This document shows, in pieces, positions 1-62,873 of a stretch of 64,000 bases of DNA. The stretch comes from Ridgeia piscesae (taxonomy: Eukaryota > Annelida > Polychaeta > Sabellida > Siboglinidae), in the NCBI GenBank assembly GCA_025642075.2, contig JAODUO010000187.1, positions 409,313-473,312 of the forward strand. Reading direction: 5' to 3'. Position 1 is the stretch's first letter. The number at the start of each line of letters is the position of its first letter. Below the pieces are notes generated by a model. The model searched no databases and was not told where the DNA came from. It saw nothing but the letters and a program-made list of their open reading frames with translations. A program made the position numbers and the translations under genes.

Positions 1-355
1 ATCACAAGACTAAATACTCATAGATCACAAGACTAGACTCACAAATCACAAGACTATAGGCTCACTAATCACAAGACTAAAGACTCATAGATCACAAGAC
101 TAAAGACTCATAATCACAGGGCTAAAGATTTACAAATCACAAGACTAAAGACTCGTAGATCACAAGACTATAGGCTCATAAATCACAAGACTAAAGACTC
201 TTAATTACAAGACTAAAGACTGACAAGTCACAAGACTAAAGACTCATAGATCACAAGACTAGACTCACATATCACAAGACTAAGGACTCACGAATCACAA
301 GCCTAAAGCCTCAGAGATCATAAGACTTAGACTCGCATATGGCAATACTAATGAC
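1..355. repeat. Degenerate minisatellite, about 23-24 bp unit
   Basis: Units of the form atcacaagactaaagactc follow each other with many point changes and small length changes. It runs off the left edge of the window, so its full extent is unknown. It lies in an intron of the ITPR-like gene. Confidence 0.85.
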
Positions 356-383
356 TCACATATCCCATGAATGCAGCATACTT

Positions 384-558
384 TACAATGTAAATATTTA
401 CATGTGTGATGTAAATATTTACATGAGTGATGTAAATATTTACATGAGTGATGTAAAGATTTACATGTGCGATGTAAACATTTACATGTGTACAATGTAA
501 ATGTTTTCATGTGCGATGTAAATGTTTACATGTGTGATGAAAATGTTTACATGTGTGA
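384..558. repeat. 21-bp minisatellite with palindromic core
   Basis: Unit atgagtgatgtaaatatttac, about eight copies. Most units carry the palindrome gtaaatatttac or a close variant. The array stops about a dozen bases before the exon 1 acceptor. Confidence 0.85.
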
Positions 559-571
559 TGTTCTTTCACAG

Positions 572-51836
<51,265 letters not shown>

Positions 51837-52220
51837 TCACCTTGGACGTAGTCTCGGCAGAGATCGTTGACCGATACGTTGTCATCCATCAGTCATTTTA
51901 CCTGGCTGTTGGACATGCTTGACCAGCACCTTGGACGTGTCTGTACTTCACTGACCTCAGTCAAGCTTGACCAACATTTTGTATTTTCTGTACGATTCAG
52001 TGATTTCAGTTAATGTTGACTAGGTAATCCGATAATCACAGTTCAATGACAACAATTACATCTAATTTTACATCTTTTAAAGAACAATTTTTTATAAAAG
52101 ATTTCTAAGTTAAATGATGTGATTTTTATGATGTCATTTTGTAGACTAATGTGACTTTATACGTAGAAACAAACTTTTTGATTTATGATATTAACAAGTA
52201 TATCTGTTTTGAATGTTCTT

Positions 52221-52226
52221 AATAAA
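52221..52226 (+). terminator. Candidate poly(A) signal of the ITPR-like gene
   Basis: AATAAA 385 nt after the stop codon, followed by a T-rich stretch. It is the first canonical hexamer downstream. Further AATAAA copies lie at 52772 and 53065 and may be alternatives. Confidence 0.5.
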
Positions 52227-53064
52227 TGTTTTTGTTATTTTTCTTGGGTCTACAGTAATACTTACAACTAGTTTCATGCCTTCTTTCAAAGAATTAAGTT
52301 TTTACAGAAGCTATTGACTGTTCTGTGGTTTTATCATGAACAGTTTTTTAGATTTCCATGACATTAGGAAAATTAATTTCTTGATTCATGATGTGACCGA
52401 ATGTAAATGTATTCCTGTAAAACTGATCTTTAGATCTGTGTTTTCTCTGATTTTTTTTTTTAATAAACCTCCACCTAGGGAAATTAATTTGTAGATGCCG
52501 CAAAATCATGGTTGATATATTTTCACACGACAAATTGTGCTGACCCACCCAGTGGGTATACTGGTACTTGACCAATACAGATGATATATAAAACTGACAT
52601 CATGACAAGCTTCCTACCAGAGTTGATACAATGTAAGCTAGATGACATTTGGTTAGTTTGTGTGGAACATGTCGGACACTGTTTTCAGATTCCCACAAAA
52701 TTTAATATTTTTTTATATTTTAATTTGTATAAGCACTTCTGTAAAATATGTTTTATAGTCGGATATTAACTAATAAAGAGGTAGCGAAATGATGTAAGAT
52801 TCGTCGGCATCAGTAAATATTTGAGAAATGTCTGATAATAATTTTATGCATCGTACATGTGTTTCCAGATTGTGTATAATTTACTTACTTTATGTGTACA
52901 AACATGTAGCCATTACAGTATTCCATGTTGGGACGACAAATAATTTCTTCAAAGTAGCTGATGTTTCCCTTTATTTGTCTGTCTACTTAGTTGATCGTCT
53001 TTATTTTATATTCCTGAGCTGTTGCTGAATGGGGGTGTATTGCCTGATTTTGGTTTGTCTGATT

Positions 53065-53070
53065 AATAAA
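53065..53070 (+). terminator. Alternative distal poly(A) signal
   Basis: AATAAA followed by gtgtggtttg, a GT-rich downstream element, which makes this a good alternative end for the ITPR-like transcript. Confidence 0.35.
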
Positions 53071-54690
53071 GTGTGGTTTGAAGACTTATATCTGTAACAT
53101 TGTGTATTTTATATTCCTGTGTTGTTGGCTGTGAATGACATCAGCTTTGTATCAGTCTCTCATAGGTCATGATCATTAATTCAGTACTTTCTGGTGGAGT
53201 CTTTGATCAGTGTTTGTTGACATACAGTACTTGTGACAAAAACTTGGTAAATATCCACAGTTGTAATGTCAAGCAAAACAAACTTATAGGGACCATTAAT
53301 TGTAAGTCATTGTCCTTATTTGGTGCTGTGATCGCCATGGTGATACGATATCTTGGTGTTAAACTGAGTGCTGTACATTGTCTACCATGGAACCCAAACA
53401 ACGCAGTGAAATTTTGAAGGAAAATACCCGTTATAAAGCCTGACAATGATATGAGTTCTCTAGGTGATGTAAGACCACAATAGCGTGCTCGTCTGCCATT
53501 ACCTGACCAAAGACTACCTAAAAAAAAGAGCATTATGCAGCTTGACTGAATTTCTGTGAGGCCGTACACTGTATCTAGTGCGGAGTGACCAGAAATTATG
53601 TTTTTGCGCAGTGTGGCATCAGAGCTGTAGAATTACGGCAGGCAAGAGTTGGTGTTTGTCGTTTAGATTGGTGATGTCAAAACGATGATTCTAGCAGGAA
53701 TGAAGGGGTGTCAGGTTTAAATGTGGGACTCTGAGGTATTAGAATTGTTTGACAACAGGTCTATTTAAATTCAATAGGAAATGAAGTGAACATTATAAGG
53801 ACCACCTGTGGAAAACATTCTTAGGCCAGGTGACCAACCAAAGATGCACAGCTGACCAGTGGCCTGGTTCCCGTGTTTAATTGCAATAGTCATTAACAGA
53901 TGCCAATAGATGCTGACCTGGAGTTCTGTGTAGTCTGCCATGACCCATAGTGAAATAAGATATCATTGCTAATCATCCCAATGCAATTCACAGTCAACCA
54001 TGTTTTGGTAATTAGGACACATGTATTCATCATACCCCTTTCATTAGGCTCTATAGAAACAATACAAATCTGCAATTGTGTGCATATTTTATGTGGCAAT
54101 CCGAGAGCAACTCGGCTGTCTCTAGGTTAAATTTTACTTTCTATTCGTTTGATTCCAAAACAAGTGATGGCTTGTGGTTCACACATACTTTTTAATAATC
54201 TGTATTTACAAATATCAGCAAAAAGGTATACATCAGTCAAAACAACCACATTTTCTCCAACTGACTACATCAATGGCAATGTCTAAAATGCAACACTGAT
54301 CAGGTTAGTTAAAGTTGACTCCCAACAAGTGTTCAACATTTATAGTCAACTCTAAAAAGGGCAAACCTCATTTATTTATATACTGTATTCAAACAGTGTC
54401 ACACTGACCACTACACTGTGCTATACTCAACTATATCATTTGTGTATCTCACTTTTCATTTTGACAGCATATTAAAACTACTCTGGATTACTTCAATGGT
54501 ACACACAGTATCATAATGACACGAAAATGAAATGAACTGACCTGTCAAGTTGCCTTTCCATTCAAATTCACAAATCCAGTTAGTTGATTTTTAAATCTAC
54601 TATAATAGTTTAAATACTGTGCACAATCATACATAATTTAGTACAATCGTCGTAAAAGTGTTTGAACATTAGGCTGGGTGACTCGTCCCA

Positions 54691-54696
54691 TTTATT
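54691..54696 (-). terminator. SYF2: Candidate poly(A) signal of SYF2
   Basis: TTTATT on the plus strand is AATAAA on the minus strand, about 300 nt past the SYF2 stop. Another copy lies at 54371. Confidence 0.35.
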
Positions 54697-54992
54697 TTGG
54701 TTTTGAATTTAGTTTCTTTAAAAATGTTATCAAATCAAAATAAAAACTGCAAACAATCTAATTTAGTGAAGTCAATATTGGATAGATATGAAAACTGAGA
54801 ATGGAACTTTAAGATAACATTATTAATTTCCATAATTCTTATGAAGAACACATTCTGATGTAGAAATGAACACAATAACCTCAAAAGCATAACATATTAT
54901 GTAATGGCTATTGTACATAACCTGCCCACAAGTCAAACACGCAGTTATAACATTCGCACTGTCCAATCCACGCAGAGTCTGCAAACTGCTGT

Positions 54993-55158
54993 TTAAATGG
55001 CTGTTCCCCGCTCCAGGTTTTGTTTGATCTCGGTTGTGTACTGTCCGTAGAAACGCTCAAGTTTCTTGTTGAACTTCATGTTGCGATCGTTGATGTAGTC
55101 GATGTCAGCATCCTCATCAAAGTAGCGACGTCGGCTGTACTTCGCTCGCTTCTCAATT
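54993..55158 (-). CDS. SYF2: SYF2 coding exon 6 and stop
   Basis: Acceptor tgtctgtag. It encodes [40 protein letters not shown] and [14 protein letters not shown], then TAA at 54993-54995. This is the most conserved part of SYF2. A (TG)n tract lies upstream of the acceptor, within intron 5. Confidence 0.96.
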
Positions 55159-55209
55159 CTACAGACACAAGGCTTCGCATTAGACCAGATGATGTGCAAA
55201 AGCTGACAG

Positions 55210-55286
<77 letters not shown>

Positions 55287-58200
55287 TTGTGTATGTTTGA
55301 ATGTGTAATATGTATGTATGTGCATGTGTGTGTATGCATATGTGTGTGTGTATGCATATGTCTGCATGTGAGTGTGTGTGTGTGTGCTTGTGTATGCATA
55401 TGTTTTATGTAGTAACACTTTACTGTGCAGCTCAGAACTGAAATTGTCATATAAAGCATCACAGATTGCCTGATTCATAGCATCATATACAGCTTAATGG
55501 CATTATGATTACCATCTACGGCATCAAACACTATGTACGCACTGTGACAATGTTAACTGTAGCATTACAAAGAGTATTACAATATGATTAAAAACATTTG
55601 GTATACATAATGTAATATGGGGATTCTTTGTCTTGTAGAGTAGTTTAGTACAAGTTCATGGACCCAGAAAGTTGCCAGGTACATGGTACAAATATGTGGA
55701 CCTAGAAAAGTCCCAGGAGGTCACTTACTGTTTCTCCAGATCCTCTACCATGTTGTCAATTGCTCCCTTATCATCCTTGAAGTCAGTTACCCCCAGGGTG
55801 TCAACAGTTGGGTAGAACACATCACCCCTGTCAAACACACAATGTTCTTTTCACTTTCCACCAGCTAGAACACATCACTGGGCGCCTGTGTCATTGCGTC
55901 TCTATGACGCAGTTGTGATTTCATTGTACACAGATAAACCCACAACTGTTACTTACACCACTAGTTCTATGTGACACACCAAGAACAAATGTCCTTCATC
56001 AGTGATTATTTAATACATCTACATTTTCAGCGGAAAAACATTTGGTCCACAATTGAAATGACACTCGCACACTCCATTGGTCACCAGAGAAATCATTACA
56101 CTCAAGAATGAAAGAAGTTGAAACAAAACGACACTGAGATGACCTCGAGTGATGCACCTCTGCCTAAAGAATAAGAAAACTGTCCACTTTTATTATACTT
56201 ATTCCTATTCTAATACAGTGTTCTCTACAGTGCAGTTTAAACAACATTTTCATCACAATGTTGGGATTTTGAGAATCCCTGCCATTAAAGGTGTATAGAA
56301 AGACGCAGTATATACCATCCATGTTGGCTTAACTGACAGAGGAATGACGTGATGACAATTGCCTAATGTGAGATATAAATATAAAACTCTTCGTAGAGTG
56401 CACAGCTCACATTTGTTCCTTTTGTTTCTCGTAGCCGGCCATGTCTGGCTTCAGTTGCTTGGTGAGTCTCTGGTACTGGCGATGAGTCGCCGTCTCATAG
56501 TCTGAAGGTGCAATCAGACATTCAGTTGTGACATGCCAGCAGGAGTAAAGAGGGCTTTTCACATTAGTTTTATATCTATTATTTCACATTCAACGTATCT
56601 AGTTTTGCTGATCTTTCAGCTGATTTCAGCAATCTTGTTGTGTTAGTCTCCTAACTTTGCACATATTCCTGAGCAGCTCACACAATCTACATGACTCATG
56701 TAAGTAAACTTGGTCCTTCGAAAATAAAATCCAATAACCCATAATAATTTGGATACGATGGGTGCCATCCACTCCTCATCCATTTTTGTGGCAATGTTCA
56801 GTTTTTATTAGCTCACCGGAAATCACCAACTGCACCCCTCGGGGCTCACAAAAACCTCAATTTGAGATATGCAAAAAACACCCTTCCCTAAATGCTGGGG
56901 GCTAATCCTGTCCCCACCCCCACCATGAAAGGGTAGTGGTAACTGACCAGAGAAGCCTGGATCTGGGTTCTTCTTCTTCTTCATGCGATCCCATCTCTCT
57001 GCCTGCTCCGCTCCTATCTCCATCAGCTTCACCCGGTCAAACTCCTCTCCCCTCTCCTCACAGTCCTGGAGAGAAACAACACAGGTCAAACTCCTCTCCC
57101 CTCTCCTCACAGTCCTGGAGAGAAACAACACAGGTCAAACTCCTCTCCCCTCTCCTCACACTCCTGGAGAGAAACAACACAGGTCAAACTCCTCTCCCCT
57201 CTCCTCACAGTCCTGGAGAGAAACAACACAGGTCAAACTCCTCTCCCCTCTCCTCACACTCCTGGAGAGAAACAACACAGGTCAAACTCCTCTCCCCTCT
57301 CCTCACACTCCTGGAGAGAAACAACACAGGTCAAACTCCTCTCCCCTCTCCTCACAGTCCTGGAGAGAAACAACACAGGTCAAACTCCTCTCCCCTCTCC
57401 TCATACTCCTGGAGAGAAACAACACAGGTCAAACTCCTCTCCCCTCTCCTCATAGTCCTGGAGAGAAACAACACAGGTCAAACTCCTCTCCCCTCTCCTC
57501 ACAGTCCTGGAGAGAAACAACACAGGTCAAACTCCTCTCCCCTCTCCTCACACTCCTGGAGAGAAACAACACAGGTCAAAGTCCTCTCCCCTCTCCTCAC
57601 ACTCCTGGAGAGAAACAACACAGGTCAAACTCCTCTCCCCTCTCCTCACACTCCTGGAGAGAAACAACACAGGTCAAAGTCGTTTTCCCCGTCTAAAAAA
57701 GTCAAACTCCTCTCCCCTCTCCTCATACTCCTGGAGAGAAACAACACAGGTCAAACTCCTCTCCCCTCTCCTCACACTCCTGGAGAGAAACAACACAGGT
57801 CAAACTTCTCTCCCCTCTCCTCACACTCCTGGAGAGAAACAACACAGGTCAAACTCCTCTCCCCTCTCCTCACACTCCTGGAGAGAAACAACACAGGTCA
57901 AACTCCTCTCCCCTCTCCTCACACTCCTGGAGAGAAACAACACAGGTCAAACTCCTCTCCCCTCTCCTCACACTCCTGGAGAGAAACAACACAGGTCAAA
58001 GTCCTCTCCCCTCTCCTCACACTCCTGGAGAGAAACAACACAGGTCAAACTCCTCTCCCCTCTCCTCACACTCCTGGAGAGAAACAACACAGGTCAAACT
58101 CCTCTCCCCTCTCCTCACACTCCTGGAGAGAAACAACACAGGTCAAAGTCCTCTCCCCTCTCATCACAGTCCTGGAGAGAAACAACACATGTCAAACTCC

Positions 58201-59890
58201 TCTCCCCTCTCCTCACACTCCTGGAGAGAAACAACACAGGTCAAAGTCCTCTCCCCTCTCCCCTCTCCTCATAGTCCTGGAGAGAAACAACACAGGTCAA
58301 AGTCCTCTCCCCTCTCCTCACAGTCCTGGAGAGAAACAACACAGGTCAAAGTCCTCTCCCCTCTCCTCACAGTCCTGGAGAGAAACAACACAGGTCAAAG
58401 TCCTCTCCCCTCTCCTCACAGTCCTGGAGAGAAACAACACAGGTCAAAGTCCTCTCCCCTCTCCTCACAGTCCTGGGGAGAAACAACACAGGTCAAAGTC
58501 CTCTCCTCACTAATTACAAGTTTAAACACGAATCATAATAATAATTACTTTGGTCAGACGTATCATAATCAAAAAAAAATTCATTGAGATCTATGAAACA
58601 TATGTGATTTGTTTAACTGTTTTTAAATAACTAAAAATGTATGGAAAAGTTTCTGTTAAATGAATGAAACACATAAAAACAATTTTATCTTGACATTATA
58701 CAATTTTACGTTTACCTTGCAGTTAGTTTCATATGTATACGTAACATGTCAACTTCTTAAAGAATGTTCAGCAATTTAAATTATTAAACAAAGGTTTGTA
58801 AGTCTATAAGATAACTGTCATTCTTAATCCAGTTAGAAATCATGTGTATTTAAGACAGTTTATTGTCGACTCCGACTGTTCACCTTGCGTCTAGTGTCCT
58901 CCTCCTCTTCCCACTCAATCCTCTGGCGCTTTGCCTCCCAGTTACTGGGAAGTTTCTTCCTCTGGTCCTCCGCTACAACTTCCTGGTGGTTTAACTTCCT
59001 TGCTTCGTTCTGTAAACACAACCCACTTATGAGTTCACTCTACAAATACAACACACTTATGGACTCGTTCTGTAAACACAACACACTTATGAGCATTATG
59101 AGCACATTAATATTTGTTTATAACAAAACAGACTGCTCAAAAGTTAGCACTTAATCATAGAAATCGTCGGCAAGCACAATGTTTTAGACAATTTGTATGT
59201 TCTTCCATATTTCAATCCCCGCAGCAAATATTAGAATGAAATCTTATTGGCTGAAAATATATTCACTGCATGACGATCATGACAAGCACTACCGGAAATG
59301 GTGTGCAATGCTGAATTCGACTACAAAACCGCATGGCAATTGATGCTATACAGCCAAGGATATACAAAATGTTGACGGTGGCCAATGAAACTTTACATTA
59401 CCAAGTGCGAACTGCTTAAATAAATTGCCATTATTTTATGACACAATTTTGCGGTTTGCAGTTTAAATGTGCCTCTGTACTCGAGTTGATTCGGGCGTTC
59501 TGGCCACGAGAGGGTTAATTATACTGTATAATTTCATAACTATATTCGTGACCAAACCGAATAATACGATTTAATGGAGATTAATGCATATTACAACAAT
59601 TAACACACATTATGACAATTTGCGTGCTCTAGCCTCTAGGCATGCCGCATCCAATAGGACAATCACATATGCTGTTTCTGTCACAACATCCACGCACCAG
59701 CGTCACAGTAACATCAGATAAAGGTAACTGTATCTCGCTGACATCCTGGCTTTCCACTCACCCGTCTCATCTGTAGGTTTCTCAGTCTCGCCAGTCTGTC
59801 TGTGTTCTTGTCTGGGGCTGAGCTACTTCCCTTACTGAATGACGCGGAGCTGGTGCTGGGCCCAGCGCTGCCACTGGCTGCCTCCGCCAT
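54993..59890 (-). CDS. SYF2: SYF2 pre-mRNA-splicing factor, complete coding sequence (6 exons)
   Basis: Six exons join in phase to 242 residues; the human protein is 243 as I recall. SYF2 (also p29 or CBPIN) is a nuclear protein of the NineTeen/Prp19-associated and intron-binding complexes of the active spliceosome. Landmarks: a low-complexity Ser/Ala N-terminus, [60 protein letters not shown], and the conserved end [15 protein letters not shown] and [13 protein letters not shown]. The start ATG lies directly after an acceptor (cttgcag), so a non-coding first exon is expected upstream. Intron 2 contains a 49-bp array that copies the acceptor of exon 3. The gene is convergent with the ITPR-like gene. 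Confidence 0.96.
55212..55400. repeat. (TG)n microsatellite in SYF2 intron 5
   Basis: About 34 TG units followed by irregular tgtgtatgcatatg sequence, beginning 54 nt upstream of the exon 6 acceptor on the minus strand. Confidence 0.93.
55729..55827 (-). CDS. SYF2: SYF2 coding exon 5
   Basis: Acceptor gtgtttgacag and donor AAACA|gtaagt. It reads [20 protein letters not shown] then NMVEDLEK(Q). The variable middle and the conserved DxMVxDLEKQ end follow the vertebrate pattern. Confidence 0.93.
55828..56410. other. SYF2 intron 4
   Basis: Unique sequence, no feature recognised. Confidence 0.6.
56411..56501 (-). CDS. SYF2: SYF2 coding exon 4
   Basis: Acceptor tgcaccttcag and donor CAAAT|gtgagc. 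It reads [20 protein letters not shown] then [10 protein letters not shown]. Phases 1 and 2 match its neighbours. RLTKQ(L/I)KPDM is a family hallmark. Confidence 0.94.
56502..56947. other. SYF2 intron 3
   Basis: Unique sequence, no feature recognised. Confidence 0.6.
56948..57065 (-). CDS. SYF2: SYF2 coding exon 3, acceptor multiplied upstream
   Basis: Acceptor tttctctccag and donor TCTG|gtcagt. It encodes [20 protein letters not shown] then [19 protein letters not shown]. The first 30 nt and the acceptor recur about 30 times in the 49-bp array at 57061-58510. The unit is not a multiple of three, so only the innermost acceptor, or one three units back, keeps frame. Confidence 0.93.
57024..58510. 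repeat. 49-bp array carrying the SYF2 exon 3 acceptor
   Basis: On the minus strand each unit has tgttgtttctctccag then GA(C/G)TGTGAGGAGAGGGG..., the exon start through GAGTTTGAC. About 30 copies; one disordered unit lies near 57680. Units vary at cagtcc/cactcc/catact. Confidence 0.95.
58511..58883. other. SYF2 intron 2 remainder
   Basis: AT-rich unique intron, no feature recognised. Confidence 0.6.
58884..59009 (-). CDS. SYF2: SYF2 coding exon 2
   Basis: Acceptor gtgtttacag and donor AAG|gtgaac. It encodes 42 residues, [20 protein letters not shown] then [20 protein letters not shown]. Nearly every residue of [12 protein letters not shown] is shared with the human protein. Confidence 0.95.
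59010..59761. other. SYF2 intron 1 (between coding exons 1 and 2)
   Basis: A short tandem of aacacaac(c/a)cacttatg.. occurs at about 59015-59095. The rest is unique and unrecognised. Confidence 0.55.
59762..59890 (-). CDS. SYF2: SYF2 coding exon 1
   Basis: It encodes 43 residues, [20 protein letters not shown] to [11 protein letters not shown]. The donor is CGG|gtgagt on the minus strand. The ATG is the first triplet after an acceptor-like cttgcag. The N-terminal 30 residues are low-complexity and not conserved in the family. Confidence 0.92.
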
Positions 59891-60150
59891 CTGCAAGATG
59901 AGAAACAATCAATGATCAAAATAAACTGAAATTTGTATAAAATATTCACAATAATACCATGACAGCTGTAATAGTAACATTTACCTAATAGTACATTAGT
60001 AATGATTACAATATTGATGTAATAGTACATGGTTTGTAATATGGTAGGGTAGTGTATTATGCATGTATTTAAATTCAAAATTATTGTGAATAGTTTATAC
60101 AAATTTTTACATCACTTCCGGTACAAACAAGTCAGATATAATTTTTTTAA

Positions 60151-60489
60151 ATTGTGTTTTAGAGCAATTTAATGCAGTCGAGTCAACGTAAATAAGCCGA
60201 TGTCACAGGGTATGAGCGGTTAATGCACCCCAGAGGCATCACAACTGCAAAGGCAATGTCTTGCGATTTGCGAATATGTCCCCAAATCTAAGGCTACATC
60301 ATTAATTTTTATTCTGCATAATACAGATTTATTTGTTTTAAGTTTAAATTGATAAAATATTGCTAATTGCAAGACATTGCCTTTGCGGCTCTGATGTGTC
60401 TGGCATGTGCCAACTGCTCACGCCCTGTGTCTGTGACATGGGCTTATTTATGTTGACTTGACTGCATCAAATGTATCTAAAACACGATT
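60151..60489. repeat. Fold-back inverted repeat, two arms of about 125 bp
   Basis: Arm 1 (60151-60276) contains atgcagtcgagtcaacgtaa and gcaaaggcaatgtcttgc. Arm 2 (60361-60489), reverse-complemented, contains atgcagtcaagtcaacataa and gcaaaggcaatgtcttgc in the same order. An AT-rich loop of about 85 bp separates them. A fold-back or MITE-like element is the likeliest origin. Confidence 0.8.
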
Positions 60490-60910
60490 AAAAACAAATA
60501 ATATCTTACTTATTCGTTCCGGAAATGGAGTAGAATGACATTCCGAACACATACACATCGATAAAACGTGGTAAAACCGTTTTGAAGAGGCCCTAAGAAT
60601 TTAGGCCAGTTACCTGGAAGATTACCGAAAACGGCATACTTGCGAACGTAAAAAACCGAATGGTCCATATTATTTAGATCTCTATGGTTATGCCTGGTCT
60701 ATGGCATGCATACCAAGTACCGTGAGGACCCTCCGTATTTAGTGTAATACCAGAAAACTCTGAGTCCTACCCTGGCAGGGACATTTAAATAGGAAGCCTA
60801 TCGTTAAACTGTAAAACCATTTAAATACCATAATATCGTTCACAAAACAATGACAAATTTCAACTTCCAGAAATATATTAACAAAAATCATTCGTGTTTT
60901 ACCGACCTAC

Positions 60911-61020
60911 CTTTCTTCTTGGATGGCAGTATGTACGAATAATATATATTGGAACAACAGATACGCCAAAAAACGATGGTAAACACTACTTCGTATTACG
61001 CTTTGACGTTTCGAAATGGC
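60911..61020 (-). other. SYF2: Possible SYF2 5' non-coding exon
   Basis: The minus strand has CAAGAAGAAAG|gtaggt, a good donor ending at 60911, and the next suitable acceptor is directly before the SYF2 ATG at 59890. That would make an intron of about 1 kb in the 5' UTR. The upstream end is not defined by any signal I can see, so 61020 is a guess. Confidence 0.3.
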
Positions 61021-61092
61021 GAAGTTGACTGATTGAAGTGTTTGTGGAACATTTTAATACAACGTCAGGACAGGTCTATATTTTACGATGAT

Positions 61093-61106
61093 CACTAGGT
61101 GGCGAC
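61093..61106 (+). promoter_or_regulatory. CTCF-like motif
   Basis: cactaggtggcgac fits the core of the animal CTCF consensus (CCASYAGRKGGCR-like). It lies upstream of SYF2. A single match in 64 kb is weak evidence. Confidence 0.25.
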
Positions 61107-61129
61107 ACTGAGTGGAGTGAGTGAGGTTA

Positions 61130-61517
61130 TTTTGCAAAAATTATATACATGACAATTACACATAACAAAAGCCTTTAACAGAATAAGCATATAATATATT
61201 ACCGAGGATAAACACATTAAAGCATACAAACGTACAATTATTTCCAATGTGATCCTCATAACAATATTAATAATTTAAAAAACAAAATACATAAATAAAT
61301 AATAAATAAATAGATAAATAAATATAGATAAATAAAATACAGATATATAACTACTTTAAAATACAGATAAATAAATGTTATTAGCAAGACAATGTGTTAA
61401 TATAAATTACTCTACTAAAATATGATAATATGATAATACATAGTAAGATAAAATATATTAAAATGCCTCTTTAAGATTGTAATTCATAACCCAACAGTCT
61501 ACTAAACAGAAGGGTCG
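61130..61517. other. AT-rich tract with aaataaataaat repeats
   Basis: Simple-sequence AT-rich DNA lying downstream (minus strand) of the LINE fragment next to it; it may include that element's 3' UTR and tail. Confidence 0.5.
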
Positions 61518-61700
61518 TTACTTTTTTCTAAAACTTGTTTTAGATTTACATTGTTTTAATTCGATAGGCAGGTTGTTCCAGTGGCATATGCTTGTATAAA
61601 AGAAGGAAGATTTAAATCGCTCGCATAAAAAACATAGGATGTGTGACCAATTTTTTGGTGAGCGCGGAAACACGGTATATTTTTTTTGCTTTCAAACTTG
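61518..61700 (-). pseudogene. LINE reverse transcriptase C-terminal remnant (minus strand)
   Basis: The minus strand reads FLCERFKSSFFYTSICHWNN then LPIELKQCKSKTSFRKK and a stop at 61518-61520. The pattern F.nSF..r....WN.LP.el....s...Fk is the usual end of non-LTR retrotransposon ORF2 proteins. It is 5'-truncated, with no RT core. The clade cannot be assigned. Confidence 0.65.
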
Positions 61701-62539
61701 GACATCTTCGGCACGGCGTGCTATCATTACTCTGGCATATATAACACCTACCATTATAATATGCCAAGTGCAATTTTTTTGGTATTTGCGCAGAAATGTG
61801 TATTAATGAAATAAATTGTAAAACAAAATGTAATGCATTGATACGAGCGATTCAAGCCAAATTTTTATTTGAGTCGCTCGGATTTATAATCAGTTCGAAC
61901 TAAAAATTAAATTAGATTACAACGATAGCAATTTAAACATAGTAACATGCACTTTAGACGACAAAATTGCGGAAGTTTCCAATGATGCAACCTCGGAATG
62001 TCACGAAGAGTTTGACATCACTTTGGCTGCGATTTACACGAGTTCACAATGAGGATGAAGGACACTGAAGTCGAAAACCTACGTTAGTACTACGGATATC
62101 TTATACATATCAAAATCGAGTCATCTGGTTTACTGAAGTCGAAACCAACAATAGGAGAAGTGTTAAAAAACGGCAAGGTTGTAGCTGTTAAACATGGAGT
62201 ACATGTATATACTCTAACGTTGCTCATTCGTGCACAAATGATAATCAACTGGAATATAATTGCAGTTAGTCGTGTAGTGAACGTATTTGCTGTCAGTTCA
62301 AAAGTGTTTAAAGTCCCTCTAGTGGATATTGGGGCTTCCTGTGATACATATTTCATAGCATCAGTAATGCGCAGTGCGTCGTAGTGATTGCTATGGGGGA
62401 GGCTTTTGGAGAAAAAACACAACAGAGAAGTCACGATGTGATCTATACAGAGTCGAGGAGTGGGTGTCTACAGAGGGCAAGGATGGCAGAGGCCGTGGTA
62501 TTGCTACGGATTTACAGTATGCATATATGTGCCGCAGTG
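61701..62539. other. Unassigned sequence
   Basis: Short overlapping open frames exist on both strands, but none has a recognised domain. Confidence 0.5.
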
Positions 62540-62873
62540 TACAAGACCACGACTGACGAAGTGTCCGAAGTGTACGAGACCATGACTGACGGAGTGTCCT
62601 AACTGTACGAGACCATAACTGATGGAGTGTCCGAAGTGTACCGCACCATGACTGACGGAGTGTCCGAAGTGTATGCATCAGACCATGACTGACGGAGTGT
62701 CCGAAGTGAACGAGGCCATGACTGACGGAGTGTGCGAAGTGTCTGAGGCCATGGTTGACGTTGTGTCTGAAGTGTCTGAAGTGTCTGACGCTATGACTGA
62801 CGAAATGTCCGAAGTGTCTGAGGTCATGACTGACGAAGTGTCCGAAGTGTACATGACTGATGTGACAATCTAA
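62540..62873 (+). repeat. 33-bp repeat with decayed reading frame
   Basis: Unit tgtccgaagtgtacgagacc then atgactgacggag, about ten copies. It reads MTDGVSEVYET per 11 codons. A stop occurs at about 62599 (gtgtcctaactg) and a frame change near 62670 (tatgcatcagacc). It could be a worn-out coding repeat or simply a minisatellite. Confidence 0.8.

Larger units (their letters stand above)
51837..54992. other. 3' UTR and intergenic region between the convergent genes
   Basis: AT-rich, with several AATAAA signals. Neither strand has a convincing coding exon; the longest frames lack codon bias or family resemblance. Nothing repetitive was noticed. Confidence 0.6.

Noticed and set aside
53169..54099. 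Possible small genes between the two convergent genes
   Set aside because: Frames of 70-120 codons on both strands show no domain, codon bias or splice support.
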